In this document: piece by piece, positions 48,121 through 60,521 of the stretch
How the letters are laid out: each line of letters begins with the position of its first letter
Numbering within the stretch: the stretch's first letter is position 1
Assembly (NCBI GenBank): GCA_024349245.1
Contig: JALDNG010000022.1
Coordinates: 452,001 to 516,000, forward strand
DNA length: 64,000 bases
Direction: 5' to 3'
Origin: Neodontobutis hainanensis
Lineage: Eukaryota > Chordata > Actinopteri > Gobiiformes > Odontobutidae
Notes under the pieces: generated by a model
Seen by the model: the letters and a program-made list of their open reading frames with translations, nothing else
What the model was told of the DNA's origin: nothing
The model's database searches: none
Made by a program: the position numbers and the translations under genes

Positions 48121-49069
48121 CTTTAGTGTTTTAACACATTAGACTACATTACTAAAAATTATATAACAACAAAATAACAAAATAATATAACAAAAACTGT
48201 TTTTTTCTATTCTTAACATGTCGAATAGACAAGTTATACTGCATACATCAGTTACGTACTTTATATATATGATAACTATAATTGTACATATTTGGGAACT
48301 ATAAGAAAGTTGTCTATGCACATGTATGCCTGCTGAGGTCTTTTTTAAACTATGTGTCACTGTCAGTTTTATCTGCTTCTTTTCTACCTTTACAAGACAG
48401 CTCAGTAAAATAATGCTGCAGTCATGTTTTGCTAGGAAACTCGGGAAATGTTTTCAGGACTTATAAAATGGCTTAAGCTCAATTCAATAAGAAACTCGAC
48501 ATGCATCAACAGTTGCAAATTGTTTTATTAATTGTACATTAACCTTTTGCCTAAATACAGTTTATGGATTACAGAACCTTTCACATTCTTTGAGTTTTTC
48601 TTGAATACTTATATATTTCTAAAATGACAAGAAAGATATGATCTGCATTAAGTAAATATGTAAGATGAATGTGATGGGCTAACAAAAAGACCTTGTTGAT
48701 ACAACTTTTTAAATGCCTTATTTCATCATGGTTATACAGAGTTAAAACATACCGTGCCAACGTTTTTAAGCACACAGAGCTTCAGCAGGGTGAACAAGCA
48801 AGCACAGGTGAAAGTCATGTGCCACTTTATATAGGGAGAGACTGGAATAACCACTCCCAGATGCAGGACCATCACATAGTAGAGACAAAACAAGATTTGA
48901 TATAACCAATGGAAAGACAAACAGTAAATACATGCACATACCCATATTTTCTGTAATTGTGCTGAGTAAAAAAAAAATTTACAGATATGTTCCTGTCCAC
49001 ACATCCTCAAGTGTACATTCTGTATGCATAACAACAGTCATTCAACTCCTTCAGCTTAGTCCTGTAGTG
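48121..49069. other. AT-rich non-coding stretch
   Basis: No gene, repeat family or motif cluster is recognised. Confidence 0.45.
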
Positions 49070-49290
49070 GGTTAATGGGTGACTCGAGGCCATCCCAGCA
49101 GCTTGGGACCTTAGATACACTCTGGACAATGGTCAGTTAGTCGCAGGGCTAACACTTAGAGACAGACACTGATAGACAACCATTACCTCTCACATTCATT
49201 CAACAAGGAAAATTCAGATTCACCAATTCACCTTTACGTGTATATCTTTGGACAGCGGGAGAGAGCCGGAGTACCACAAGAGATTATACT
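49070..49290 (-). repeat. fish dispersed repeat, same family as 22020-22255, inverted
   Basis: The reverse complement shares the blocks cccagcagct, ctggaca, cagttagtc, cagggctaaca and agagacagaca with the copy at 22 kb. It extends further, into the part matching the gtctttggac..gggag..ccggagtacc region of the fish repeat. Confidence 0.65.
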
Positions 49291-49599
49291 TATTATAACT
49301 ATTACACATTTTTTAATGCAGTCTATAATAGTAATACTTTTTTAATATACATAAAATCTTGTGATAGTTAAACACTACACAATATTATAATGTACAAATA
49401 TACTAAATGATGCTAAAAACAAAACAAAACTGAGTTAACAGGAAGTAGAGTTGTTTTGTAGTAATAGTTTTTATGTGTGCTCCTTTTATTATTATTTTTT
49501 AAGCTATTAGAATTTTAGTTATTATTATTTTACGTCATTATCTTAACAGTGTTAGTTCATCGTGAATATTGAATATTTTCCGCTTTAAAACCTTATTGT
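49291..49599. other. AT-rich spacer
   Basis: Nothing recognisable is seen. Confidence 0.45.
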
Positions 49600-50500
49600 T
49601 CCTGTGCTGAGACTGAGCTGACTGTAGCACCGAATGAGCATCCACAACACAGTTTAGTGCAGTTTGAATAATTGTATTTGCGGGTGCTTTGATTTGCCTG
49701 TGACTTTAAGAATATGAAGCGCTCACCTCCGGCTATGTGATCCGCACTAAAGGACTGCTTTACATTGCCAAGGGGGCAATGCGAGGTTCTCCCCCATCAC
49801 ACAGACGGATGTTATTCACAACAATATGCAAAGTACTCTCACCTGGGACTCTCAAAAGGAAGTAGACTTGAGCATTAAATCACTGGAAAGTCATTATTCA
49901 AAGAAATTTCCCATTTTGTTTGCCTAGCTCACATGAGTTATCTGCATTGAATAGATAATATGGCATGATATACCATAACCCTGGGTGTGTTGTTTTTTTT
50001 TTTTTATATTGAGCCAGTCACTATAGGCAGATGTGTGCTTTAGTGCAGCTACATAAGTCTCTGTGTGATGTAGAAAACAGTTGAAGTCAAAGCCTCTACA
50101 GCTCACAGCTTTGAAAAATGTGGCCCTTTTAAGAGCGAGTCTCGCCTCAGTGTTTGCAGAGTATCACTTTGCAAAGAGACGGTCACATTTGTCTTGCGGC
50201 ACTCGAGCAGAAAGGTGCGTTTTTACAAGCCTTGATTCAGACATGAGGGAGAGGCCGAGGGGAGAGCCATGTTCGAGTGAGTTGTAAGTTCCAATGCTGC
50301 AGCCGGCAGCTTTAACAATGCCATAAAGAATAATGACAGGCCTCAGAACAGCAGCGTGATCACAGGCAGTTAAAGTATGCAGATGGTGGCAGATGATGAG
50401 CGGTGCGTGAAGTGAATACAGATGACTGCGGTCCAATGGAGTGAACCACATCCCGATAGGACAAAAGGCCTGTAATGGTCACCTCTGGGATGATACCGAC
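49600..50500. promoter_or_regulatory. candidate conserved non-coding block
   Basis: This is GC-moderate and non-repetitive, except for a poly(T) run at about 49992-50005. No coding signal is supported. Confidence 0.25.
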
Positions 50501-51589
50501 TCGTCTGCTGGTGCTCCTTTATAGAAGCAAACTTTTCATTTTTGCAAAGTTTCCTACGTTCTTTTCAGAAGCTGCAAAACCAACAGAGCGCTCTGGTCGG
50601 CTGTTAAATCCCATATGAAGAGGAAGAGTGTTGCCATTGTATGTCCTATCTGTTAATACAGCTGGATATTTACTGAGGCAATTCAGGTTAAGTACCTTAG
50701 AAACACAGCCGCGTCCCAGCTGGGATTCCAACCTTCTGGTCACAAGTCTGCTCTTTTAAACATCCCTGCTAATTGGACTGAAAGTGTTCTTCCCCTGGTT
50801 AATGCACCCGCACTGATCTGAGCACACAAGTGTGGCAAAGATTCTGTCAAGTCTTTGTTAAAACACTGGAACTTTATTCAATATCTTCTTTGATTGGTGG
50901 ACTATGAATTTTTCTGTTTCAAACACTCGATTCTTTTTGAAACCATGTGTTTTTCTTTCTTTCTTTCTTTCTTATTTTTTATTCTGAAAAATCACAAGCA
51001 GGTGATGGAAATTGACTTACTGCTACTAACACAATTATTTGAACTTAAATAACTTAAGTGAGTGAAAGTCAGTGTCATCATACTATGAATTAACAGTGTT
51101 TTGATACCATGGTCATTTGGAATGTGTTTTTCTTTTACTTCTACATAAACCTTATATAGAAGTACACCTTCAGTTGAAACAGTCGCAAGTCCACTGCTCA
51201 TGAGTCGCTGAAATGGAGCCCCTCCCTCAGTGAATGGTTCATCTGTTTGTTAAAGTAAGAGCATGACATGAACTAAAACTAGGGTAAATGAGTCAGTAAA
51301 GCAAACCTGGGGTAAGCCTGACCACGTTATACACCAAAAATTAGTTTGGACCCTCTTGGTTTGATTTCCAGGAGAATAAACTACTGCATTTGGATAGACA
51401 TACAACCAATGACAATTGATGGGGCAGTACAAATAAAGTGAGTGGCGAGTGTAGATATTGCATTTGAGTTGAATGGGTGGGTCTGGTAAGTGTAATGTCA
51501 ACAAATATATGCAAAAATCTCTCCAAATGTAGACACAACATGTAAAATTGTAATATGATCTAATATTGTAGTATGAATTAACTTTTTTT
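50501..51589. other. mixed non-coding stretch with a (TTTC)n run
   Basis: A short (TTTC)n microsatellite occupies about 50952-50975. The rest has no recognisable features. Confidence 0.4.
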
Positions 51590-52520
51590 TTTCCTTAAGA
51601 ACACACACTATTCTCTGGTGCTGTAACATCCATGTTGTGTGATGTTGGGGGCAGTGTGCGATCCCAACAGCTGGCTCTGCTGAACACTCTATTTAGCTGA
51701 TCAGCACTAGCAACGCCTTTAACCTCTGCATCTTGACTGAACTGTGGATAATTGGTTGGTCAGCTCCTTTGCTAATTAGTGTTGCATTAATGTGTGGTGC
51801 CCTGGGCTAGCGTGGTGCCACAGTGTCAGGGACAGAGAGTGGGGGCTGGCATGGCTCTGCGGAGCGGCCACCATTAACAAGGGCCCATAGGCTGCCTGCT
51901 GGGAGGTGAGAGCGCTGTAGACCAGGGCCAGGCCCGGATCTTGTGGATGTCCTTGTGAAGGAGCTGGTGCGGTCGCCAGTGACGTGGTGGAGGCTGATGT
52001 TTGTGATGAGTTGCTCTGTAAATTGGTGACAGCCATGCGACCCCTGCCACTCCTCAGCAGGCCGCCCTCGCTGCCACAGGCCAGAGCTCAGCGCTGACGG
52101 ATGTTGGCATGAGCCACCGTGCCAAGTGTCGAGCCTGCGTCCGATCATGGATGTTGATTTCAATTAGCTCAATCACATGCTCCAAAACTGACCTCACTCT
52201 GTAAAGGCCTGGGTCTTCCTGGTGTTCCTCCTCAGATTCCCCTCAGCCACTGGGGTCAAATAGTTTGTGTGGCTTGTGGTAATCTTTGCTTATGTTGGCC
52301 AAGACATTTCAACGGTGGCCTGCCAAGCTGTGTTGGTCATCAAGTGGAGGGGGGGAGCTAAAGTTCAGGGGGCTGGGCTAATGATGTAAAAGCTACCCTG
52401 ATAATCAGTCTGAACAGCGGTGGGTCCTGATGGCTGGTGGCTGCCTGGTGCTTGGTGATTGATGCTGGCTGCTGCTTTCATACACAGCCCTGCCATGTGG
52501 ACCCCACTGTGTAAACACTG
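51590..52520. promoter_or_regulatory. candidate conserved non-coding block, GC-moderate
   Basis: GCTAATTAG at 51771-51779 and TGCATTAATG nearby precede a GC-richer part. Minus-strand open frames of 87 and 119 codons overlap in different frames at 51776-52163 and show no domain. Confidence 0.3.
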
Positions 52521-53219
52521 TCACTGTGGAGAATCTGTGCTCCTTAAAGCCAGGATCACTGGCAGGATTTGTACGCTGCAGCAGTGACCAAACAGAAGCA
52601 TGGAGTGATTACTACTCTTTGATCAGGCCTTTTGACACGACCGTAAGGATTTGGAAGGGAAGAAAATACAGCTTAGATGGATTTGGGCATGTGACAATAA
52701 CTGAATTCAAGATATGAATACCAGTAATATTTTGAAATACTAATCTTTTAATATGAGATAACTAGATTTACCCTACACAGCAGCTAGATTCTTGCAAGAG
52801 TTTTAAGTTCACATACTGACAGAAATCCATCTTGAATTTCATCAACCTGCTGCATGTTTGGACTAATAGTCCGGCAGTACTGGTAGTTGTGTTTTGTGAC
52901 AAGAAGGCCTTTACTGTTGCTAATGTAATCCACATAGCATTGCTCTGATTGGATTCAACACTGACCAGGTATTCATCCAAAGTACCTGTGTTTCTGTTGC
53001 GAGTCAGGTTAAGAGGGACCGGAAAGTTCTTTTACAACATATCAGATGGTGTGTTGTCAAATCACTCAGTAATCACTGAATTTGAGTCCCCCAAAGACAA
53101 CAGCTTTTGGGAAAACCAAAAAAAGGACAAAGCAAACTGACTTGACACTGAGTATATAAACATACTTTAAAATATCATCCCATACCTACCGTAGAAGTAG
53201 ATTATAATGAATCTAAAGT
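52521..53219. other. mixed non-coding stretch
   Basis: No gene or repeat family is recognised. Confidence 0.4.
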
Positions 53220-53780
53220 CTGTCTTATTCCAGTTCCCTTTACAAAGGGTTGTCTTTTTTCAGCGTGCCCTGTCTCTGTTGTACAACCTTTTATCATGCA
53301 TCACTCATGCATTTCCCTGCTCCGAGAGCCCATTGTGTGCGGCCCAGTGGGGGGAGGCCATTTCTTTAAATATCTTCAATGTCACAGCGATGCAGCGCAG
53401 GTCGACTCTGGGGCCTGCCGACCAGAGCAGTGCTCCCCGCTCCTTATTCCATCCCAAATGCTGAGCGCAGTCAGAGATAAGTGCTTCTCCAGAGATGGCC
53501 CCTCTTCCTCAAATTGCCTTCCACATCTGTGTAAGAATGTCCACAATGTACATGTTTAACATGTGACCATTAATCACAGCCAGACAGTCAATTAAAGCCA
53601 TCAGCGCCACAGGGGCCGGGCCAGAAGCATGTGCTGGCAAAGTAACCCACCGACACATCAGAGGGCACTTTCTACTCGGAGTGTCTCGCAATTAATCAAT
53701 AATTTCTCCAATCCGCCTGTCCATGAGAAGGCTGTGGTGCAGTGGACTGTGAAGTGACCTCCGGCATGTGGAACAGTTAC
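53220..53780. promoter_or_regulatory. candidate conserved non-coding block
   Basis: This is GC-moderate and non-repetitive, with gcaattaatcaataatttc near 53689. I assign it by texture only. Confidence 0.3.
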
Positions 53781-54779
53781 AGCAGCAGGTCAAAATTGCA
53801 TAGCTTTTATGTACATAGGTTTCCAAATAACTAGTAGTATTGTCAATTCATAGTATTTTTTAAAATAAGCATTAAAGACTTTTAATTTAGAGTCAGATCT
53901 AACTGTTCTTCTTGCATTCATGACATGTGTGACAACAATAACAACAGGACATAAATGGGTCCTGGTGGCTCACCTGCTCTCTAGCAGGTGAGCCACAAAC
54001 TCAAGCGACCCGACTCTCTCAACCTCAACCTGTTTCCTGCCTCTGTGAAATAAACTCTAAAAAGTGAAAAGGTCCAGAAATTATACAACAGCAAAACTGT
54101 CCACAATAAATATGGAATGAAAAGACTATGCTTCAATATTGATTATCAATATCTAATTATAATAAACAATAGACAGAGGAAACATTTTGTGCTCCAATGT
54201 CTGCAACTATGTAATTACACAAATACTGTACCTTGTTATAGTTATCAAACAATTGAAATTCTGGCCACAGTATGAGTAATTTAATATATAGGTCATAAAG
54301 CAAGTTTGTAGCAGGTTTATTGCTGATGAAGAAGAAGAGGACTGCCTTAAATGCTCAGTATTAAGATAGCATTTCATCAGTCATCAGTCTGAATATGGAA
54401 ATACTGAATCTCTTGTAACCCAAAAATACAAACAATAAAGATTTCTTGTTTTATTTAAAAAATAAAAATTGGTCAATAAAAAAACAAGAAATCTTTCCAC
54501 ATTCTGAATGAAGTGTTCCATGCAATCAGATTTAGCTCTGAGGAAAGAAGATCTTAAAGGAGGTCATATTTTAGTCAAATTGGAGCTTAGTTCCTGATGA
54601 ACTCTGAGGGCTTAGTGCTGTGTTCCTATATTAAACTTAAATTAAATTCACTTTTTACACAAACAGTTTACAAACCACATATTCAATATATTCAAACCAA
54701 AATGTATTTTAGGAAGACTATTGTTTCACATAATAGGATCTCACTAAATGATGTGCATTTTAGTCGTGGTCTTTCTTTT
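53781..54779. other. AT-rich stretch containing a perfect hairpin
   Basis: The stretch is AT-rich apart from the hairpin at 53965-53996. Confidence 0.4.
53965..53996. repeat. perfect 14-bp hairpin with a 4-base loop
   Basis: GTGGCTCACCTGCT (53965-53978), loop CTCT, then the exact reverse complement (53983-53996). Each arm contains an E-box CACCTG/CAGGTG. No known RNA gene matches. Confidence 0.85.
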
Positions 54780-55300
54780 TGAAGAGACTTGTCTGAGGTC
54801 GTCGGTGCAGCCTGCTCTTTTATTCTCTTGTTTCTGTCAGCGCGGCCTTTGTCATGGACACAGGCTATAGATAGAGTTGTCAAGTGGGACCTGCGGGTCA
54901 CAGGGGTCAGGGAACCTCTTCACTTGTGTTGACCTTCAGACACACAGATTTATCCACTGTCAGACTGCGCTCCCTCCACAGCCTCCTGCCTCCTGCGATT
55001 CAAGAGCCGCCGCAATAGAGACGTCAGCGGCCGCCAACCCCTGTCACTCTCCGTTTCACCGGTAATTGTCATGATTGGCGTCTAACACACACATTCGAAA
55101 GGTGGGCTTTAGCCAAATGAGCTGAGGTGAGGACTTTGATGGGCTGCTTTTTTGGCCTCTGTCAGAGATTGCCCGCTCCCAAAAAGCAACTCCACTGATT
55201 TGCCAGTATAATCGCACTAAATGACTTGTAGCTCATTTGCAGATTGTTGTCAGTGAGACAGAGCACAATTCCTGCGTTTGACAGCTTAGTTAGCAGTCCA
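54780..55300. promoter_or_regulatory. candidate conserved non-coding block
   Basis: This is GC-moderate and non-repetitive, including agccgccgcaatagagacg. A poly(T) run at about 55326-55339 follows it. Confidence 0.3.
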
Positions 55301-55615
55301 AGGACTTGCGAAATATCACACTTCATTTTTTTTTTTTTCTAATGCGAAATCTGCGCAGGCATAGTGACAGTGGAATTGGTGAGATTAAGACAACATTCAA
55401 TGCCCACTGGGTTTTGGTATCATATTTTTACAAGAATAAAGATGCTTTTCTTTCAAAGTCTGTCACAATTAATAGCTTTACAAAAAATGTAAAAAGCATG
55501 TTTGCAAGATTTCCACTGGAAAATATTTTAACAACAAACAGCGATATGCCTCAATAAGTTGCAGAAGAGACCATACTACGGAGAGCCTGAATGAAATAGT
55601 ATTGTCTATATACAT
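55301..55615. other. AT-rich spacer
   Basis: Nothing recognisable is seen. Confidence 0.4.
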
Positions 55616-56930
55616 AAATATTTACCACAGTCCTTGAAAACCTAAAATGGGTCTTTGAAAGTTCTGGAAAAATACTTTAAATTAGGTGAATTTGTTTGTT
55701 TCTTTTATTTACTTTAGCAGAACTGTTGCTGTGGAAAAACTTGATATGGACTTCCAAAGTGCATTCATTTCATTATTGAAATGAATTCAAATCCTTATGA
55801 ATTTGAAATATGTAATTTACTACAAGACTAAGATGTTGGAAAACTCAAACAGTATCTTTTTTGTTATTTGTGTTTGTAATTAAACACATTTGCACAGACC
55901 TGGTAAGGCCAGAAATTCAAGTCCTTGAATCCTAACAATTATAACAGGATAAAAACCCTTTGTATTTGAATTATATAATTTAACTAAACTGGAAAGTGCT
56001 GTAAAACCTTGGCAAGGACCTTGAAAGTGCTTGAATTTGAAGATATATATGAGTATACATTAGTATTCAAAATAATGAAGAAAAGGTTAAAGTAAAAGCA
56101 TCTGGTTCTCAGTTTTCAAGATGAAGATGTTTTGCCTCTTCTCCAAGAGATTTTATCAACTTTGAATTTAAAAGTTTACTTGTTGACCTTTCGATTATGT
56201 ATTTGTATTATAAAAATGAGAATGGCATTGAAAGTGCTTGTATTTGATTATGTTATTGGTGAAAATAATGTGAATTATTGTGTGTATTTTTAGCACAACC
56301 TTTATTCATTTGGCTTTAAAAGTGAGTTATGTGTGTTTGAAACATTATGTGCTATATGTAATAAAACACAACTGTATGAAAATGTACCTTGAAAGTCCTT
56401 GAATTCAGTCATGGCAAAAGAATATAAAACCATGTTTATATTTAACCTACTTTGCAACTTACCTAACTGAAAGGTCCTGGAAGAACATAGAATGGTCCTT
56501 GTAAGTACTTGAACTTTAAGTTATGTATTTGCATTAATTTGTAATGAACCATGTTGTATGAAAATCTAAAATCCTGAAATGGACTTGAAAGTATATAGAG
56601 TATATAAAGTATAATCCTCTTTAATATTTAACTTATCTAATTAGAAGGTCTATGAATAACATACTGTGAAAGTGCTTGAATTTGATTATGGAATAAACCT
56701 ATTTTAAATAATGTATGTATTTTACCAAAACTTTTATTAATAGGAAATCCCAATCTGCTTTTTGAAAGTGCTTGAAGGTAAATCCTTGCTTGTATGATCC
56801 TGGAAAAACTTGAAACAAGATTTTAAACTGTGCCTGAATTTGACAATGTAAATGTATATTAATCTTTAAATTTGACATCTTAAAACATCCAAACCATATG
56901 TTGAGTAATAACATGTCAAGCCCAATGGAC
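55616..56930. repeat. degenerate interspersed array of 'cttgaaagtgcttgaatttga'-type units
   Basis: Variants of one word recur irregularly, for example near 55632, 56020, 56229, 56390, 56495, 56670 and 56765 (ttgaaagtgcttgaatttg, ttgaaagtccttgaattc, ttgtaagtacttgaac). They are separated by AT-rich DNA, often with gtcctgg words. This looks like an old, eroded tandem repeat. Confidence 0.6.
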
Positions 56931-57350
56931 ATCAACTGTAAAGCAGAAGAGCTAAACTAACTGATCAACTTTTGCAATGCCTTTTTGATATTCGACGTAA
57001 ACCGAGTGTGGGTAAACAGTGGCCGACAACAGTCCATTATTAATTAAACATGAAGCAGTTGGAAGAAAAGCAGGAAGCATTCCCTAAAGAGAGGCGGTAA
57101 ACAAACGGGCCGTGGAGCAGGTACCCAGGCGACCCCCGCTCCCCGGAGTGCTGTCTACGGCGAGCCACCCGACTCACTAATGAGCTGTTTGCAGAAGTGG
57201 CTACACAGTGACAGTGACCCCCAACCTGACCCCACCACGCCGTCTGAGGAGCAGCCCGCCTCGCTCCCCAGCACTGCTTCTTTAGCTCCTGCTCCTGGTC
57301 AAACAAGTTCCCTGCCATCCTGCCTCAGAGTCCTGGAAAACCTGGGAAAA
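56931..57350. promoter_or_regulatory. candidate conserved non-coding block
   Basis: A GC-rich, non-repetitive island between two degenerate arrays has ggagcaggtacccaggcg and tccattattaattaaacatg. A minus-strand open frame (57040-57318) has no domain. Confidence 0.3.
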
Positions 57351-57489
57351 TAGTCATCAAAAATGCCCTGGAAAGTTGTGGGAAAAAGTCTAGTGTCAGA
57401 CAAATGGGCTGTTGCCTTTGAAATATATTCACTAAACAGGTTTCTGTGTACGGCAACTGCAAAGTTCAGTTTGAATGATGTTAATGTTG

Positions 57490-58340
57490 TTCCTATTTAA
57501 TTTGATTTTAGTCAGTTCTAGTCCCATTTGAATAGTTGACATTTTATTATTAATCCACTATTCATTGTAGTTTATTTAGTGCAGTTTATTTCCTTTGTAG
57601 TATAAATGTAATCCTTTTGGTGTCATTTTGTACAACTTTAGTTCATTTGTTGTTTTTGGAGCCATATTTTTACTTTTAGAGCTATTTTATTCTGTTTTGG
57701 TGCTGTTGCATTCCCTTTTAGTGCTATTTTATTTATTTTTAGTCCTGTTGTTTTCCCTTTTAGTTCTTTGTTTTTTTTACCCATAGTGCTATCTTGTTTC
57801 TTTAACGTGTGATTGTATTCCTGTTGGAGGTTTACTGCTGTTTTGTTCCCTTTGGTGCCCTATTGTTTACCTTTAGAGCCATTTTATTCCATTTTACTGT
57901 CACTTTAGTTCCTCTTTTCCCTTTAGTCTAGTCCTTTGAAGTGTGATTGATTTCTTTTGGTAGCACATTGTTAACATTTAGTGTAATTTTGTTTCCCTTT
58001 TAGTGTAGTTCTGTTTTTTTCATTCTGCCATTTTTTCTTGTAGTGCCATTTTATTCCATTTAACTCCTTTCTTACCTTTTAGTAGTTTTGTTCCCCTTTT
58101 GCTTTCTTTTAGTGAAATTCTGTTCATTTCTGCATAATTTTAAATTGTTCCATTTTACTTTCATTATACTTTCAATTATTTTTACAATTTAATACCCTTT
58201 CACCATTTTGAATCCTATCCTTGTGGTGTCATTTTATTTCCTTCTGTTTTTTTACCTTTGCATTGTAGTTGTGTTTCTTTTGGTGCCATATTGTTTACTT
58301 TTAGTGCTATTTTACTTCCTTTCAGTGTCTTATATTTATA
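57490..58340. repeat. T-rich degenerate array of 'ttttagtgccattttattcc'-type units
   Basis: Words such as tttagtgctattttattt, gtagtgccattttattcc and tttagtgtaattttgtttcc recur every 20-40 bases or so. The plus strand is T-rich and poor in A and G runs throughout, giving marked strand asymmetry. Confidence 0.65.
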
Positions 58341-59900
58341 TATTTAGAATTTTAGACAGGAAAAGTTTAAAAACAACCGGGCCTGACTCAGTATAAAACA
58401 TAAAAACAGGTCAAGACAGAACAATCACAAACAACCTGAAAAGCAGAATTAGGAGGAGTTTGTTTTCTAATAGTTTTTGTACTTGTGCTTTTGTTTCTTT
58501 TTTAAACCACGAAAGTCAGCAGCTCATTACTTATCATTCTGTTTACTTTTTAATAAAAATATGATTCTGTGGACAGTGTGAGACCCTGAGACTGTTCACT
58601 CAGTGTTTAACTGACCCACACAGCTCTATAATGTCCCCTTGTTAGAACTCGATATAGCACCGGCTCGACTCCACAATCACTTACATAATTAGTTCTGTAA
58701 AAGGCCATAATGAGCGTATTCAAACACATGACCTTCAGCCGCTACTTTTTTAATTATCCTGATTACGACCCGATCCTTCTCCTCTCTTCACAAGTGTTCT
58801 ATCTGGTTCGGAGTAGGAGACACTAATGACCAGTTTGACAGTTTGATAGCAGGGGAGACGCTGTGTGTGTTTGAGTGTGCCAGCACGTTGGCCACTGAGC
58901 CCGGTGACAGTAAAAACCCATCTAATTAACCCTCCTGCTATGACATCATGTGATTAAATTAAAGCACATCATCTCCCTGCGGCTTTGCCTGGAAACAAAC
59001 CACAGCGACTCATTGGCTAAGCTTTCATTTCCAAACCTGTTTCAAAGGCCTGATGCAAAGATAATTACCAGCTTCATCTCGGGTGGGTTTTGTTCGTCCG
59101 CCGTTCATTAATAACGATAAGAGGTTGGAGGTTAAAAACTCATTTAATTGCCTTTATATTAATGACATTATGAATAGCAGGGACTGGAGAGTCTAATTCT
59201 GTCCAGTAGTTAGTCTACACGCAGGGCCCCCAGGAGGGCCGCTCATTTTGCCAGAATTACACTGCGGCAAAGCTAGAATTAATGTGCACCGTGCTTTAAC
59301 AGCCGTGACAAACATGCTCTCCAGCAAGGAATTATCTTGAGAAATGGCTGCACAGACCCACACTCCCTCGCTTTGACTTTCTCTGCTTCACACAAACACA
59401 CTGGACACACACAAACGCAGGCTGAAATTGCATCATGAATCCCCATTTTGTAAACACAGCCCGGTCAAAACTCATTTAAAACATTGTGCTGCAATTCAGG
59501 CCCCAGTATTAATTAGACTGTCTTTAGCCTCATGTCCTGTAGAGGTGAGCACTTCCCACCTCTCACAGACTGCAGCCTGGTTGGCCACTGACGACTAAAT
59601 TGTCCTCTACTTAGGAATAATGATAATGAAAATGCCTTTCAGCCAATTCATTTCACCCATGAATATTGCAAAGAGGTAATTCCGGCGAAACGCTGGCATT
59701 TTAACTAATTTAAATTCCTGTTCTCTTGCCACTTTTTGGCCCGTTTTATGGCTGCTGGAACCGATTTAGTTGTGTATGCATTATTGCCACAAGAGCACGA
59801 CCATACATCTGAATGCTAATTAAACATTTGAATAATCAGCTGAAATAGCAGTTCAGCACAGCGGAAGAAAACAGCCACAGCTAGATTAACATGAGTACAT
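58341..59900. promoter_or_regulatory. candidate conserved non-coding block, rich in TAATTA cores
   Basis: From about 58540 the sequence is GC-moderate and non-repetitive. It has many homeodomain cores: ATAATTAGTT near 58685, CTAATTAACC near 58922, ATTAATAACG near 59107, ATTAATTAGAC near 59508 and GCTAATTAAAC near 59815. Confidence 0.4.
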
Positions 59901-60515
59901 AGATTTCTGCATACCCTATACAACAACAATGCAACAACATCAGGCATTTAAAAACTAAACAACAATAATAAAAATACACATTTGTCAATGTAGTAGAACC
60001 AATCTTTTTCTGTTTGTAATAAAGTGATATTATATTATGAATAATTCTTCCAAAGTAAAAATAAAATTATAATATTCTTGTTCTAATTAACTAAAATACA
60101 ACTAAATACATTAATTTCTAAACATAGCCATGTGTTAATTTTGTTGTGTTATACAATTTGTTTATTCTATCTTGTGTTACACTAATGTTCTGCTATGTTT
60201 AATATTATGTTGTGTTACACTCTTTGGCTTTGTTCATATTACACTTGTTTGTTTTGTTTTTGTTTTGCACAATTTGGTATGTTATATTATGTTTGTTTTC
60301 CATTATTCTATGTTACATTGTTTTGTTTGATTGTGAAACAATGGAAAATAAACACCACTGTTACAGATATACTGTGCCCAACTCTACAAATACTCCACTC
60401 TACACATTGACATATAACAGTCCCATGAGACTCTGGTAACTTTCACTGGCTGCAAGTATAGATCTTAAACTGTAAATAAACATGGATGTCGTGTGTCCAT
60501 TGCTCTCCATTAGAG
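59901..60515. other. AT-rich stretch with degenerate 'tgttaca' words
   Basis: Between 60120 and 60330 words such as tgtgttacac, atgttctgctatgtt and tatgttacattg recur loosely, suggesting an eroded T-rich repeat. No gene is seen. Confidence 0.4.
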
Positions 60516-60521
60516 CCTGCC

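Noticed and set aside
51776..52163. Ser/Pro-rich minus-strand open frames
   Set aside because: Two overlapping frames are both open and neither shows a known domain. This is a composition effect.
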